Under the pieces are notes generated by a model, which was given only the letters and a program-made list of their open reading frames with translations, searched no databases and was not told the origin of the DNA. 64,000 nt of DNA, from NCBI RefSeq assembly GCF_011801145.1, contig NZ_CP046172.1:8184001-8248000 (forward strand). The letters are read 5' to 3'. Shown in pieces: positions 56,310-64,000 of this stretch. Source of the DNA: Nocardia arthritidis (lineage in GTDB: Bacteria > Actinomycetota > Actinomycetes > Mycobacteriales > Mycobacteriaceae). How positions within the stretch are numbered: position 1 is the first letter of the stretch; each line of letters starts with the position of its first letter. The translations under genes and the position numbers were made by a program.

Positions 56310-56717
56310 TCAGCGCATCCGCGTGAAGGTGGCGTAGTGATCGCCGGTGTACCAGGCCGAACCGTCGCTGCCGGTGACGATGCGCTCCGCATCGCGGTTG
56401 TGCCCCGGCAACTTTCGGTTGACATCCCATTCCAGGTAGTGGATCGGGTTGCCCGAACCGTCCGTCCTCGGCAGCGTGCCCTCCCGGTTCGTCCAGGTGG
56501 TGCCGCCGTGCGTGCCCGAACCGTCGTTCGGCGGCCACTCCCCCGCGTCGATCTTCGCCAAGGTGTCCCAAGCGCGCTGCGGCACAGTGGCGTTCACCAG
56601 AACGACGGAATCCGTCCGCACCGGCTGCGGCGCGGCCGAAACACCGGCAACCACAGCGAATGCCGCGACGAGCACCGCGAATAAACTTGCGAATAGTCTC
56701 AGCCCAACCCCTGTCAT
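56310..56717 (-). CDS. Secreted guanyl-specific ribonuclease (RNase Sa/N1 family)
   Basis: A 135-residue protein with a signal peptide (LRLFASLFAVLVAAFAVVAGVSA) and a compact microbial ribonuclease domain. It has AWDTLAKIDAGEWPPNDG, TWTNREGTLPR, YLEWDV (catalytic Glu), ERIVTGSDG (catalytic Arg) and WYTGDHYATFTRM (catalytic His). These enzymes cleave single-stranded RNA after guanine. No barstar-like inhibitor gene is next to it, which is acceptable for a secreted enzyme. An in-frame ATG at 56759 is an alternative start. Confidence 0.9.
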   Translation of the reverse strand: MTGVGLRLFASLFAVLVAAFAVVAGVSAAPQPVRTDSVVLVNATVPQRAWDTLAKIDAGEWPPNDGSGTHGGTTWTNREGTLPRTDGSGNPIHYLEWDVNRKLPGHNRDAERIVTGSDGSAWYTGDHYATFTRMR

Positions 56718-56808
56718 GAACCGGCACGCTAACAAACCGAACCGAACAGCAGGGTTCATCCGGTTTTCAGATGAGTTACGAATCGGCCGGATGTCGTAGG
56801 CTGCGCGA

Positions 56809-57615
56809 ATGGGGATGGGCGAGCGACGGCTGCTCGAATTGCGTGGCACTCGGCAGGTCCGGCCCGAGCAGGTGGTGCCGGCCCGGCTGGCCGGACTTCC
56901 GCTGCTGTCCTGCTTCGGTTTCGATGTGCACGAGCCGGAACCCGTGCGGCGCCGCAAGATTCCGGGCGGCACCGTGAAGATCGGATTCGCGCTCGACGGC
57001 GTCTTCGAGGGACGCGCGCTGCGGCCGTTCGCATTCGTGGTCGGCATGCACGACCGCGGCGGATTCGCCACCCATGCGGGGCGGTTGTGCGGTGTTCAGG
57101 TGCAGTTGGATCCGCTGACCGCCCGGCGATTACTCGGCGTTCCGCTGCACGAATTGCGCAATAGGCGAGTGGATCTGGACGAATTCCTCGGACCCTCCGC
57201 GCGGGAGGCCACCGAGCGGCTCGGCGCCACGCGGTCGTGGGCGGACCGATTCGAGGTGGTGGGCGGGTATCTGCGCGAATGGTTCGCGCGCACCGACTAT
57301 TCGGGTGATCCGGCGATCGCCTATGCCGCCGGGCTCTTGCGCCGCAGCGGCGGCAGGGTTCCCCTTAACGAGCTGATCAGCGAATCAGGTTGGAGTCCAA
57401 GGCATTTCCGGAGACGATTCGCCGATGACATCGGGTTGTCACCCAAAACGTTCGGCGCGCTCACCCGATTCACCGCGGCGCTGCGGGCGGCGGCCGCGGC
57501 ACCGGAACCCGATCTGAGCCGTATCGCGGACGAAAGCGGCTACTACGACCAGGCCCATATGCACCGGGATTTCCTGCGTTTCGCGGGCGCACCGCCGGGG
57601 CGGCTGCTCGGTTGA
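56809..57615 (+). CDS. AraC-family transcriptional regulator
   Basis: A 268-residue regulator with a C-terminal AraC DNA-binding domain of two HTH units (VPLNELISESGWSPRHFRRRFADDIGLSPKTF and LSRIADESGYYDQAHMHRDFLRFAGAPPGRLL) and an N-terminal sensing domain. TAGGCT lies exactly 12 to 7 bases before ATG 56809, implying a leaderless mRNA and fixing the start. It is divergent from the ribonuclease gene. The target is unknown. Confidence 0.92.
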   Translation: MGMGERRLLELRGTRQVRPEQVVPARLAGLPLLSCFGFDVHEPEPVRRRKIPGGTVKIGFALDGVFEGRALRPFAFVVGMHDRGGFATHAGRLCGVQVQLDPLTARRLLGVPLHELRNRRVDLDEFLGPSAREATERLGATRSWADRFEVVGGYLREWFARTDYSGDPAIAYAAGLLRRSGGRVPLNELISESGWSPRHFRRRFADDIGLSPKTFGALTRFTAALRAAAAAPEPDLSRIADESGYYDQAHMHRDFLRFAGAPPGRLLG

Positions 57616-57703
57616 GTTCCGGCACGACCGTTTCTTCCAATACGGCGAACCGGGCCGCCCGTACCGTTCGGATCCGAAAGATACCGAGCGCGAAGGGGTT
57701 CCC

Positions 57704-58081
57704 GTGCCGCTACCCAACTCCGTCCGAATCGCCGTCGCGGGCATCGTAATTCACGCGATCGACCACCTCGTCGTCGCGGCCTGGCCGCCGTTCAGCTGGA
57801 ATGTCGGCACCGTCTACCACCTGACCCACGCCCCGATCTATGCCGCGCTCGCCTACTTCGTGCTGCGCGGCGACCGCTGGGCCCGCGGCGTCATCACCTT
57901 CCTGCTCGCCGGCCAGATCATCGGCCGCGCGGTGGTCTGGGTGCTGTTCCCGTCATCGGGTGCGCATGCCGCGCTCCTCGCGGGGTGGGCACTATCGGCG
58001 ATCATCCTGACTCTGCTGTGGATTCCGGTCGAGGCCCGAACGTACTTCCGCAAGAAACAGCCCGTCGCGCATGCCGATTGA
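57704..58081 (+). CDS. Small four-helix membrane protein
   Basis: A 125-residue hydrophobic protein with about four helices (IAVAGIVIHAIDHLVVAAW, APIYAALAYFVLRG, VITFLLAGQIIGRAVVWVLF, ALLAGWALSAIILTLLWI) and a basic C-terminus. GAAGGGG precedes the GTG at 57704. It follows the AraC gene by 88 nt and could be its target. No function can be given. Confidence 0.78.
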   Translation: MPLPNSVRIAVAGIVIHAIDHLVVAAWPPFSWNVGTVYHLTHAPIYAALAYFVLRGDRWARGVITFLLAGQIIGRAVVWVLFPSSGAHAALLAGWALSAIILTLLWIPVEARTYFRKKQPVAHAD

Positions 58082-58099
58082 AAACTGTTCTGCCGAAAC

Positions 58100-58471
58100 T
58101 CAATTGGTGGGATCCGGCGGGAATGCCCACTCCTCGAACCAGATACACCGTTCCGATTCGTTGAAGCGCAGAATCCACATATCCCGCCAGCGAATCGGCG
58201 CGGCTCCCCCGTATTCGACCTCCACCCGGACCACCGCGGTCTCACCCTCCACCGCGACGACTTCGGATTCCATCGTGAAATCCTCGTCCGGGCCCTCCCG
58301 CTCGTCGTCCCAGAATTCGGCGATGGCGGCCAACCCGAGAATGGGCTCGGCCCACGGGGCGATCAGGTAACCGGCCTCCGGCGCGAACAGGTCCGCGAGC
58401 CCGTCGGTCCCCGCCGCGCGCCAGGCTCGTTCATAGCCGTCGACCCATTTCTCGACCGCTTTACGGTCCAC
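58100..58471 (-). CDS. NTF2-like / SnoaL-like protein
   Basis: A 123-residue cone-shaped NTF2-like domain protein. It has YERAWRAAGTDGLADLFAPEAGYLIAPWAEPILGLAAIAEFW and MESEVVAVEGETAVVRVEVEY, followed by RDMWILRFNESERCIWFEEWAFPP. Members are small ligand-binding proteins or isomerases, and no catalytic residue can be assigned. A TAGCTT hexamer 13 to 8 bases upstream of GTG 58471 again suggests a leaderless mRNA. Confidence 0.87.
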   Translation of the reverse strand: MDRKAVEKWVDGYERAWRAAGTDGLADLFAPEAGYLIAPWAEPILGLAAIAEFWDDEREGPDEDFTMESEVVAVEGETAVVRVEVEYGGAAPIRWRDMWILRFNESERCIWFEEWAFPPDPTN

Positions 58472-58522
58472 GCTGCGTAAGCTACCCGAATTTCCCGCCG
58501 TCGCAGGGCGGTACCGCGAAGA

Positions 58523-59158
58523 TCAGCCCCGGAAGGTTTCCCGGTGCACCGCCTCGTCCAACGGCCGCCCGGACCGCCAGCCGAAACGCTCCAGATCGGG
58601 GACCCGCTGGAATTCGCGCACCGGTCCGGCACAGAGCCAGGCCACCGGCCGGATGCCGTCGGGCAACCCGACCAGTTCGGACAGGAATCCGGGATCGTAG
58701 AACGACACCCAACCGACGCCGACGCCCTCGGCCGTCGCGGCCAGCCACAGATTCTGGATGGCGAGCACGGCCGAATAGATGCCGGTCTCCGGCACCGTCG
58801 CCCGGCCGAGCACCTGCGGGCCGCCGCGCTGATGGTCGTAGGTGACCACGATGCCGGTGCCGCTCTCGACAATGCCCTCGATCTTGATCGGCTCGAAGGT
58901 CGCGGCCCGCTCCGGCGGCAGCGCGTCGCGGAATTCGATCCGCTTCTCGGCCACATGGTCGGCGAACCTGCGCAGGGTGGCCCGCTCCCGCACCACCACG
59001 AAATCCCACGGCTGCGAATTCCCGACGCTCGGCGCCCGGTGCGCGGCGTCGAGAATCCGCCACAGCGTCGCATCGTCGACGACGTCCCCGGTGAATTCCG
59101 CGCGGACATCGCGCCGCATCCGGATGACGTCGTAAACGTTCAGGTCTTCGGCATACAC
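58523..59158 (-). CDS. bluB: 5,6-dimethylbenzimidazole synthase BluB
   Basis: A 211-residue nitroreductase-fold protein of the BluB type. It has VIRMRRDVRAEFTGDVVDD, RILDAAHRAPSVGNSQPWDFVVV, the lid segment and GVGWVSFYDPGFLSELVGLPDGIRPVAWLCAGPV. BluB breaks down reduced FMN with oxygen to make the lower ligand of cobalamin. It lies 34 nt downstream of the desaturase on the same strand. No cobalamin riboswitch is visible. Confidence 0.9.
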   Translation of the reverse strand: MYAEDLNVYDVIRMRRDVRAEFTGDVVDDATLWRILDAAHRAPSVGNSQPWDFVVVRERATLRRFADHVAEKRIEFRDALPPERAATFEPIKIEGIVESGTGIVVTYDHQRGGPQVLGRATVPETGIYSAVLAIQNLWLAATAEGVGVGWVSFYDPGFLSELVGLPDGIRPVAWLCAGPVREFQRVPDLERFGWRSGRPLDEAVHRETFRG

Positions 59159-59192
59159 GAGGCAGAGTCAACCAGCCCCGACCCGGCAGGGC

Positions 59193-60461
59193 TCACCCGA
59201 CCGGCTGAAGTTCCCGCGACTGCCCGCGCCGCCCGAACCGGCGCTTGCCCGCCGCGAGCGCGGTGCGCAGACCCCGCCGCTTGCCGGTCACCGGGTCGAC
59301 GGTGGATTCTGTATTGCCGCCGAATTTGCGCTCGGAGGCGGTCTCCGGGGCGTCGTCGACGGTGTCGCGCAGGTATTTGTTCGGCAGCGCCAGCTTGAGG
59401 ATGGTGCGCCACGCCTTGAAGTACTGCACCGGCAGCGAACCGGTGGTGTACGGGAGGTCGTATTTGTCGCACAGCTCGCGCACCCGCACCGCGATATCGC
59501 GGTACCGGTTGCTCGGCAGATCCGGGAACAGGTGGTGTTCGATCTGGTGGCTGAGGTTGCCGGTCATGAAATGGGTGAGCGTGCCGCCGGAAATATTGGC
59601 GCTGCCGAGCATCTGCCGCAGGTACCACTCGGCCTGGGTCTCCCCGTCGACATCGGCCTTGGTGAACTTCTCCGCACCGTCCGGGAAATGCCCGCAGAAG
59701 ATGACCGCGTTCGACCAGACGTTGCGGATCATATTCGCGGCCAGGTTCGCGGTGAGCGTCGAGACGAAGGCCGGGCCGGTGAGCAGCGGGAAGACGAGGT
59801 AATCCTTCACGACCTGCTTGCCGACCTTGGTGAGCACCTCCTTGCGCTTGCGCTCGAATTCGGCGCGGGCGGGGGTGCCGGGCTTGTATCGGCCCGCGGC
59901 GAGTTTGCCGAGCTCCAAATGCTGGATGGCGACGCCGTATTCGAAGAACAACTGCAGCAGCAGGTTGTAGACCGGGTTGCCGATATTGAACGGCCGCCAC
60001 TTCTGGTCCCGGGTGACGCGCAGCAGGCCGTAGCCGATGTCGTCGTCCATGCCGAGCACGTTGGTGTACTTGTGATGCAGGTAGTTGTGGGTGTGCTTCC
60101 AGTGTTTGGCCGGCCCGGTGTTATCCCATTCCCATGAGCTGGAGTGGATTTCCGGATCGTTCATCCAGTCCCACTGACCGTGCATGACGTTATGCCCGAT
60201 CTCCATGTTCTCGATGATCTTGGCGGTGCTCAGCAGGGCAACGCCGGCCAGCCAGGCCGGGGGCAGGAAGCTCACGAAAAGTACCGCGCGGCCACTGATT
60301 TCGAGCGCGCGCTGCAGCCGGATGACGTTGCGGATGTAGCGGGCGTCCCGCTCCCCGCGCGAGGCCTCGATCTCCCGCCGGATCGCATCGAATTCCGCGC
60401 CGAGCGCCTCGACATCGGCCGCCGTGAGATGCGCGTATTCCTTGACATCCGAGATTGCCAT
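59193..60461 (-). CDS. Membrane acyl-CoA desaturase 1 (DesA3-type)
   Basis: A 422-residue di-iron membrane desaturase with the three histidine boxes HNVMH (about 115), HNYLHH (about 148) and HQIEHH (about 324). It is the DesA3 (Rv3229c) type of stearoyl-CoA delta-9 desaturase, working with the FAD/2Fe-2S reductase in this locus. The frame is open to 60674, but ATG at 60461 matches the start of its paralogue. It has its own upstream operator-like site, shared with the reductase gene. Confidence 0.95.
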   Translation of the reverse strand: MAISDVKEYAHLTAADVEALGAEFDAIRREIEASRGERDARYIRNVIRLQRALEISGRAVLFVSFLPPAWLAGVALLSTAKIIENMEIGHNVMHGQWDWMNDPEIHSSSWEWDNTGPAKHWKHTHNYLHHKYTNVLGMDDDIGYGLLRVTRDQKWRPFNIGNPVYNLLLQLFFEYGVAIQHLELGKLAAGRYKPGTPARAEFERKRKEVLTKVGKQVVKDYLVFPLLTGPAFVSTLTANLAANMIRNVWSNAVIFCGHFPDGAEKFTKADVDGETQAEWYLRQMLGSANISGGTLTHFMTGNLSHQIEHHLFPDLPSNRYRDIAVRVRELCDKYDLPYTTGSLPVQYFKAWRTILKLALPNKYLRDTVDDAPETASERKFGGNTESTVDPVTGKRRGLRTALAAGKRRFGRRGQSRELQPVG

Positions 60462-60479
60462 GGCGGCTACAGTACCGTA

Positions 60480-60497
60480 AGTTACGACTCCGTAGGT
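60480..60497. promoter_or_regulatory. Operator-like motif before desaturase 1 (shared with the reductase)
   Basis: AGTTACGACTCCGTAGGT on the plus strand shares GTTACG-N4-CGTAGGTT with 63275-63292 upstream of the reductase. It has imperfect dyad symmetry (GTTACG / CGTAGG), fitting a TetR-type operator just before the desaturase start. Confidence 0.65.
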
Positions 60498-60564
60498 TGT
60501 CAGGATCGCGTCAAGACTGTGGCAAATCTTCCATTGTGAATGTGACCTGGAGATGCTAGAAGCG

Positions 60565-62016
60565 TCAGGCCATGCGGCGACGGCGAACCCGCAGGATCGC
60601 CCGCTCGCGCAACGCCTTTCGCCGCAGTGCGACCTTCTCCTGCCGGGCCTTCTCCTGCAGCGCCAACGTGGCATCGCGCAGCGCGGCCTGCTCCTGGCGC
60701 GCCTTATCCTTCAACGCCGCCTTCGCCTCGCGCAGCACTTCCTTCTCGTGCCGTGCCTTCTCCTCCAGCACCACCTTGGCCTCGCGCAGCGCCGAACGCA
60801 GCCCGCGCCGCCGGCCGGACTCCGGATCCACCCCCAGCCAATGACTTTCGCTCCACCCGGCGGTGGGCAGCGACGGCAGGGTGATCCCGGCGAATTTGCG
60901 CTCGGACGAGGTTTCCGGCGCATCGTCGGCGGTGCGCTTCAGGAATCGGTCCGGCAGCGCCAGTTTGTGAATGGTGCGGAAGGCGAGCAGATACTGCTTG
61001 CCCAGCGAACCGGTGGTGTAGGGCAGATCGTATTTGTCGCACAGTTCGCGCACCCGCGCCGCGATCTCCGGATACCGGTTGCTCGGCAGATCCGGGAACA
61101 GGTGATGTTCGATCTGGTAGCAGAGATTGCCGCTCATGAAGGCCATCACCGGGCCGGCCTTGAAATTCGCGCTGCCCAGCATCTGCCGCAGATACCACTC
61201 GGCCTGCGTCTCACCCTCGAGCTGCTCGATGGTGAATTTCTCGGCGCCGTCCGGGAAATGCCCGCAGAAGATCACCGCGTATGCCCACAGATTCCGCACC
61301 AGGTTCGCGGTGGCGTTCGCCTTCAGCGTCGATTTCCACGCGGGCCCGGTGAGCAGCGGATAGATCAGGAAATCCTTGGCCACCTGCCGCACGATCTTGC
61401 CGCCGAACTCCTTGTTCGCCGGCGAACCCAATTGGTAGCGCGGGGTGTTGGTGAGCTCCTTCTCGATGCTCCAGTCGTGCAGCGCGATACCCCATTCGAA
61501 GGTGGCGGCCAGCAGCAGATTCGCCAACGGCTGCACCAGGTGCATCGGCTTCCACTCCTCGTCCCTGGTCATCCGCAGGATGCCGAAACCGAGGTCCTCG
61601 TCCTTGCCGAGCACATTGGTGTAGGTGTGGTGCGAATAGTTGTGCGCGCGCCGCCACTGCGCCGACGGCCCGGTCATATCCCACTCCCAGGTGCTCGAGT
61701 GGATTTCCGGATCGTTCATCCAATCCCACTGCCCGTGGCTGACGTTATGCCCGAGCTCCATGTTCTCGATGATCTTGGCCACCGAGAGCAGTGCCGTCCC
61801 GGCCAGCCACGCCCATCGGTTGCGGCTGCCGAACAGCACGGCGCGCCCGGCCACCTCGAGACCGCGCTGGGCCGCGATGGTGCGCCGGATGTATTTCGCG
61901 TCGCGCTCGCCGCGAGCGAGCTCGATATCGCGCCGGATCGCATCGAGTTCCCGCCCCAGTGCCTCGATGTCGGCCGCCGTGAGATGAGCGAACGCCTGAA
62001 TATCGGTGATGGCCAC
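60565..62016 (-). CDS. Membrane acyl-CoA desaturase 2 with repeat-containing C-terminal helix
   Basis: A 483-residue paralogue of desaturase 1, with histidine boxes HNVSH, HNYSHH and HQ-type YQIEHH (the first His of the third box is replaced by Tyr-Gln context). The catalytic core is followed by a linker and a 74-residue, highly charged helical tail of three 18-residue repeats absent from the other copy. GTG at 62016 has AAAGGA 6 nt upstream. It follows the reductase by 57 nt and is probably co-transcribed with it. Substrate position specificity is unknown. Confidence 0.93.
   Translation of the reverse strand: MAITDIQAFAHLTAADIEALGRELDAIRRDIELARGERDAKYIRRTIAAQRGLEVAGRAVLFGSRNRWAWLAGTALLSVAKIIENMELGHNVSHGQWDWMNDPEIHSSTWEWDMTGPSAQWRRAHNYSHHTYTNVLGKDEDLGFGILRMTRDEEWKPMHLVQPLANLLLAATFEWGIALHDWSIEKELTNTPRYQLGSPANKEFGGKIVRQVAKDFLIYPLLTGPAWKSTLKANATANLVRNLWAYAVIFCGHFPDGAEKFTIEQLEGETQAEWYLRQMLGSANFKAGPVMAFMSGNLCYQIEHHLFPDLPSNRYPEIAARVRELCDKYDLPYTTGSLGKQYLLAFRTIHKLALPDRFLKRTADDAPETSSERKFAGITLPSLPTAGWSESHWLGVDPESGRRRGLRSALREAKVVLEEKARHEKEVLREAKAALKDKARQEQAALRDATLALQEKARQEKVALRRKALRERAILRVRRRRMA
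60628..60789 (-). repeat. Three 54-nt tandem repeats encoding an 18-residue helical unit
   Basis: The units are LREAKVVLEEKARHEKEV, LREAKAALKDKARQEQAA and LRDATLALQEKARQEKVA, followed by a degenerate LRRKALRERAIL and an Arg-rich end. Eighteen residues equal five turns of alpha-helix, so charged and apolar faces stay in register. This predicts a long single helix or coiled coil at the desaturase 2 C-terminus. Confidence 0.85.
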
Positions 62017-62073
62017 CGGGGTCCTTTCCCTACACGAATTGCTTCGAGCCTACCTGCGCGAAATGTCGCGCCC

Positions 62074-63231
62074 TCAGACGTCGAGTGTGCAGTCGCCGGC
62101 CGCGGCGGAAATACAGGTCTGCACCTTGTCGCCCTCGCGGCGCTCGTCACCGTTGCGCAGATCCCTCGTGTAACCGGAACTCAGTGTGACGACACAGGTT
62201 TGGCAGATGCCCATGCGGCAGCCGAACGGCATCTGGACACCGACCGACTCACCGGCCTCCAGCAGACTGGTCGCGCCGTCCACCGTCGCGCTGCGACCGG
62301 ACTTGCCGAATGTCACGGTGCCGCCCTCACCCACCGCCGACCGCTCGATCTCGAAACGCTCGACATGCAGCCGATCGCTCAGGCCCGCATCGCGCCAGTG
62401 CCGCTCGATCTCGTCGAGCAGCGCGGCGGGGCCGCAGGCCCAGGTCTCGCGCTCGCGCCAGTCCGGCAGCGCCTCGTCCAGGGAGTCCAGTGCGAATTTG
62501 CCCCGCTCACCCGTCAGATGCGGGCGCATGGTGAAGCTGGGATGCCGGTCGTGCAGCTCGCGCAGTTCCGCGCCGAACATGATGTCCTCGGCGGTGCGGG
62601 CGGAATGGATGTGCACCACATCGGGCACCGCGTCGCGGCGGTCCATCGCCCGCAGCATCGCCATGACCGGGGTGATGCCGCTACCTGCGGTCAGGAACAG
62701 CACCTTCGGCGGCGGCGGTGACGGCAGCACGAAACCGCCCTGCGGCGCGGCCAGCCGGACGATGGCGCCGGGCCGCACACCGTTGACCAGATGGCTCGAC
62801 AGGAAACCCTCCGGCATCGCCTTCACCGCGATGGAGATCACCCGCTTGCCGCCATGACCCGGCTCGTTCCAATTCGGCGGGCAGGTAAGCGAATACGAGC
62901 GCCAATGCCAGCGGCCGTCGATCAGGATGCCGATGCCGATGTACTGGCCCGGTTGGTATTTGAAGTCGAAACCCCAGCCCGGCTTGATCACCAGCGTCGC
63001 CGAATCGGCGGTCTCCTTGCGCACCTCGACGACGCGGCCGCGCAGCTCGCGCACCGACCACAGCGGGTTCGCCAGGTGCAGATAGTCGTCCGGCAGCAGC
63101 GGGGTGGTGACCCGCGCGACCGCGCCGCGCAATACGTTCAGCCGACCGCCCCGTTCGGCGACACTCGCGGCCGGGGCCTCGAGCCATTGCCGGATGCCCC
63201 GCACGGAAAATCCCCCACGTTTCGAGCTCAT
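62074..63231 (-). CDS. FAD/2Fe-2S oxidoreductase, desaturase electron donor (Rv3230c homologue)
   Basis: A 385-residue flavin reductase. It has the FAD-binding RSYSLT (about 112), NAD(P)-binding [17 protein letters not shown] (about 178) and a C-terminal plant-type ferredoxin domain with [11 protein letters not shown] and a final QTCIS cysteine. It passes electrons from NADPH to the membrane desaturase, as shown for Rv3230c with DesA3. It precedes both desaturases on the same strand. Confidence 0.95.
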   Translation of the reverse strand: MSSKRGGFSVRGIRQWLEAPAASVAERGGRLNVLRGAVARVTTPLLPDDYLHLANPLWSVRELRGRVVEVRKETADSATLVIKPGWGFDFKYQPGQYIGIGILIDGRWHWRSYSLTCPPNWNEPGHGGKRVISIAVKAMPEGFLSSHLVNGVRPGAIVRLAAPQGGFVLPSPPPPKVLFLTAGSGITPVMAMLRAMDRRDAVPDVVHIHSARTAEDIMFGAELRELHDRHPSFTMRPHLTGERGKFALDSLDEALPDWRERETWACGPAALLDEIERHWRDAGLSDRLHVERFEIERSAVGEGGTVTFGKSGRSATVDGATSLLEAGESVGVQMPFGCRMGICQTCVVTLSSGYTRDLRNGDERREGDKVQTCISAAAGDCTLDV

Positions 63232-63274
63232 CGCTGCCGTTCGTCTCCTGTCTGGACCTGCCGTACGGCAGCCA

Positions 63275-63292
63275 GGTTACGGCATCGTAGGT
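63275..63292. promoter_or_regulatory. Operator-like motif before the reductase gene
   Basis: GGTTACGGCATCGTAGGT on the plus strand matches the motif at 60480-60497 in GTTACG-N4-CGTAGGTT. It lies 44 nt before the reductase start in the 121-nt gap after the DUF6912 gene, so a common regulator probably controls both promoters. Confidence 0.65.
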
Positions 63293-63352
63293 TCCGGTGG
63301 GTGGCGCGACCAGGCCCACCCGCCACCCCTCATCGAATCGCCGCGCGACGCC

Positions 63353-63919
63353 CTAGAGCAGTTCCAAAAGGAACGGCAGCTCCTGGGCCGCGTACCAGGC
63401 CAGTTGGTGGTCCTCGGCATCGCCGAGCACGAATTCGGCGTCGGTGTCACCGAGATCTGCGGCGTCGATCACATCCACCGCCTTGGCCACCTCCGGCTCG
63501 GCCTCGGCCAGGTCCACGTGCACCGAGGCGATCTTGCCGTACGGAACCGGGCCCGCCAGCTTCACCACCGCATCGTCCAGATCGGGCCGCAGCCGCGCGC
63601 CGCTGACATCGGCCGCGATCACCGCGCGCCGGTACACCGGGCCCGGGTCGCGGTCACCGGCGGGTGCGTCCTCGCCGGATTCGGTGATCCCGTCGCGTTC
63701 GGCCGCCAGCAGTCGCAGCGCGGCCCGCGCCGCCTCGCTCATCGCGACCTCGGCCAGTTCCTCGTCATCGCCCGAGGCGTACGCCTCGCGCAGCGCCGGG
63801 GTGACCGCGAACGCGGTGCCGCCGATCGCGCGCAGCTCCCGGTCGGCCACCAGCTCGCGCAGCATCGGCACCGTCGCGGGGATGTAGACCCGCATCGTGT
63901 TCTGATCAGAGACAGGCAC
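63353..63919 (-). CDS. DUF6912 family protein (Rv3231c homologue)
   Basis: A 188-residue soluble protein with MRVYIPATVPMLRELV near the start, VIAADVSGARLRPDLDDAVVKLAGPVPYGKIASVHVDLAEAE in the middle and an acidic C-terminus. It matches the conserved actinobacterial protein at the Rv3231c position. Function is unknown. GTG at 63919 has GGAGGAG 7 nt upstream and overlaps the preceding stop by 14 nt. ATG at 63895 is where homologues usually begin but has no ribosome binding site. Confidence 0.82.
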   Translation of the reverse strand: MPVSDQNTMRVYIPATVPMLRELVADRELRAIGGTAFAVTPALREAYASGDDEELAEVAMSEAARAALRLLAAERDGITESGEDAPAGDRDPGPVYRRAVIAADVSGARLRPDLDDAVVKLAGPVPYGKIASVHVDLAEAEPEVAKAVDVIDAADLGDTDAEFVLGDAEDHQLAWYAAQELPFLLELL

Positions 63920-64000
63920 CGAGCATCTCCTCCATGGACTCGTGCACCGACGCGGCGAGCACGCCGATGTCGGCCATCGCGTCGCGATCGGCGTTGAGCC
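63906..64000 (-). CDS. C-terminal end of a gene cut by the window edge (possibly WS/DGAT)
   Basis: Thirty codons are seen before the TGA at 63908-63906: LNADRDAMADIGVLAASVHESMEEMLGACL spread over the frame. The DRDAMxDxxxL pattern near the C-terminus resembles wax ester synthase/diacylglycerol acyltransferases, which occur beside this locus in mycobacteria. With so little sequence this is a guess. It is translationally coupled to the DUF6912 gene. Confidence 0.45.
   Translation of the reverse strand, partial: LNADRDAMADIGVLAASVHESMEEMLGACL

Noticed and set aside
59159..59192. Cobalamin riboswitch for bluB
   Set aside because: The gap to the desaturase is only 34 nt and no B12-box-like sequence is present.
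60553..62721. Plus-strand 722-codon frame antisense to desaturase 2 and the reductase
   Set aside because: It has low-complexity composition and no motif. The opposite strand encodes intact enzymes.

Overview
The window is high-GC, almost fully coding actinobacterial DNA. It carries WhiB1, a SigH/RshA redox sigma pair, the bL37 ribosomal peptide, an antigen-85-like esterase, a DUF222/HNH protein and a DesA3-type desaturase. These point to the mycolic-acid order Mycobacteriales, most likely Nocardia, with a Rhodococcus-like relative possible. From about 20.4 to 45.4 kb and again from 59.2 to 63.9 kb, the gene order follows the Mycobacterium tuberculosis block Rv3205c to Rv3231c as I recall it: TIGR02569 protein, moeZ, DUF3152 protease, TetR, DUF3107, ferritin-like protein, rhlE, Rv3212-like, phosphatase, GNAT, Rv3217c-like, lipid kinase, whiB1, pdtaS, TB7.3, rshA/sigH, SRAP, aroA, rsgA, desaturase, reductase, DUF6912. 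That block is interrupted by strain- or genus-specific insertions.

Region 1 (1-8.9 kb) is a compact minus-strand accessory locus with a divergent TetR regulator. It contains a DHA2 exporter, a short-chain dehydrogenase, a one-module NRPS (C-A-T-TE), a protein of unknown function translationally coupled to the NRPS, an exported antigen-85-like esterase and a TfoX-like protein cut by the window edge. It looks like a small cryptic secondary-metabolite locus. Region 2 (8.9-11.8 kb) is a GH13 alpha-glucosidase divergent from a ROK regulator. Region 3 (11.8-20.4 kb) is a nitrate/nitrite assimilation operon: NNP nitrate transporter, nirB, nirD, an NnaR-type HemD/winged-helix protein and a CbiX-type chelatase. 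Upstream of it lie a CynX-type MFS gene and a divergent GntR regulator.

Region 4 (20.4-45.4 kb) is the conserved core described above. Its insertions are a YceI/XRE pair, an alpha/beta hydrolase with an SCO6745-like gene, endonuclease V and a small secreted protein. Region 5 (45.4-59.2 kb) is an accessory stretch between rsgA and the desaturases: an XRE-DUF5753 regulator with a divergent 30-codon ORF, isochorismatase-like hydrolase, methyltransferase, DUF222/HNH protein, PEP-mutase-like enzyme with a LysR regulator, hydrolase/TetR, a beta-propeller lipoprotein, a secreted guanyl ribonuclease, AraC, an NTF2-like protein and BluB. Region 6 (59.2-64 kb) holds two paralogous acyl desaturases, their FAD/2Fe-2S reductase, a DUF6912 protein and the end of one more gene.

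The most interesting signals are: a shared 18-bp operator-like motif before the reductase and the downstream desaturase; an 18-residue tandem-repeat helix at the end of the other desaturase; a SigH autoregulatory promoter with a second, well-placed upstream start predicting a longer sigma isoform; probable CTG starts for the RhlE-like helicase and RsgA; TANNNT -10 boxes at a fixed distance from many start codons (leaderless mRNAs); three ATACCCGGT half-sites around a TetR gene; the one-module NRPS locus; and the strongly RBS-tagged 30-codon ORF. I saw no rRNA, tRNA, CRISPR array, insertion sequence or prophage.
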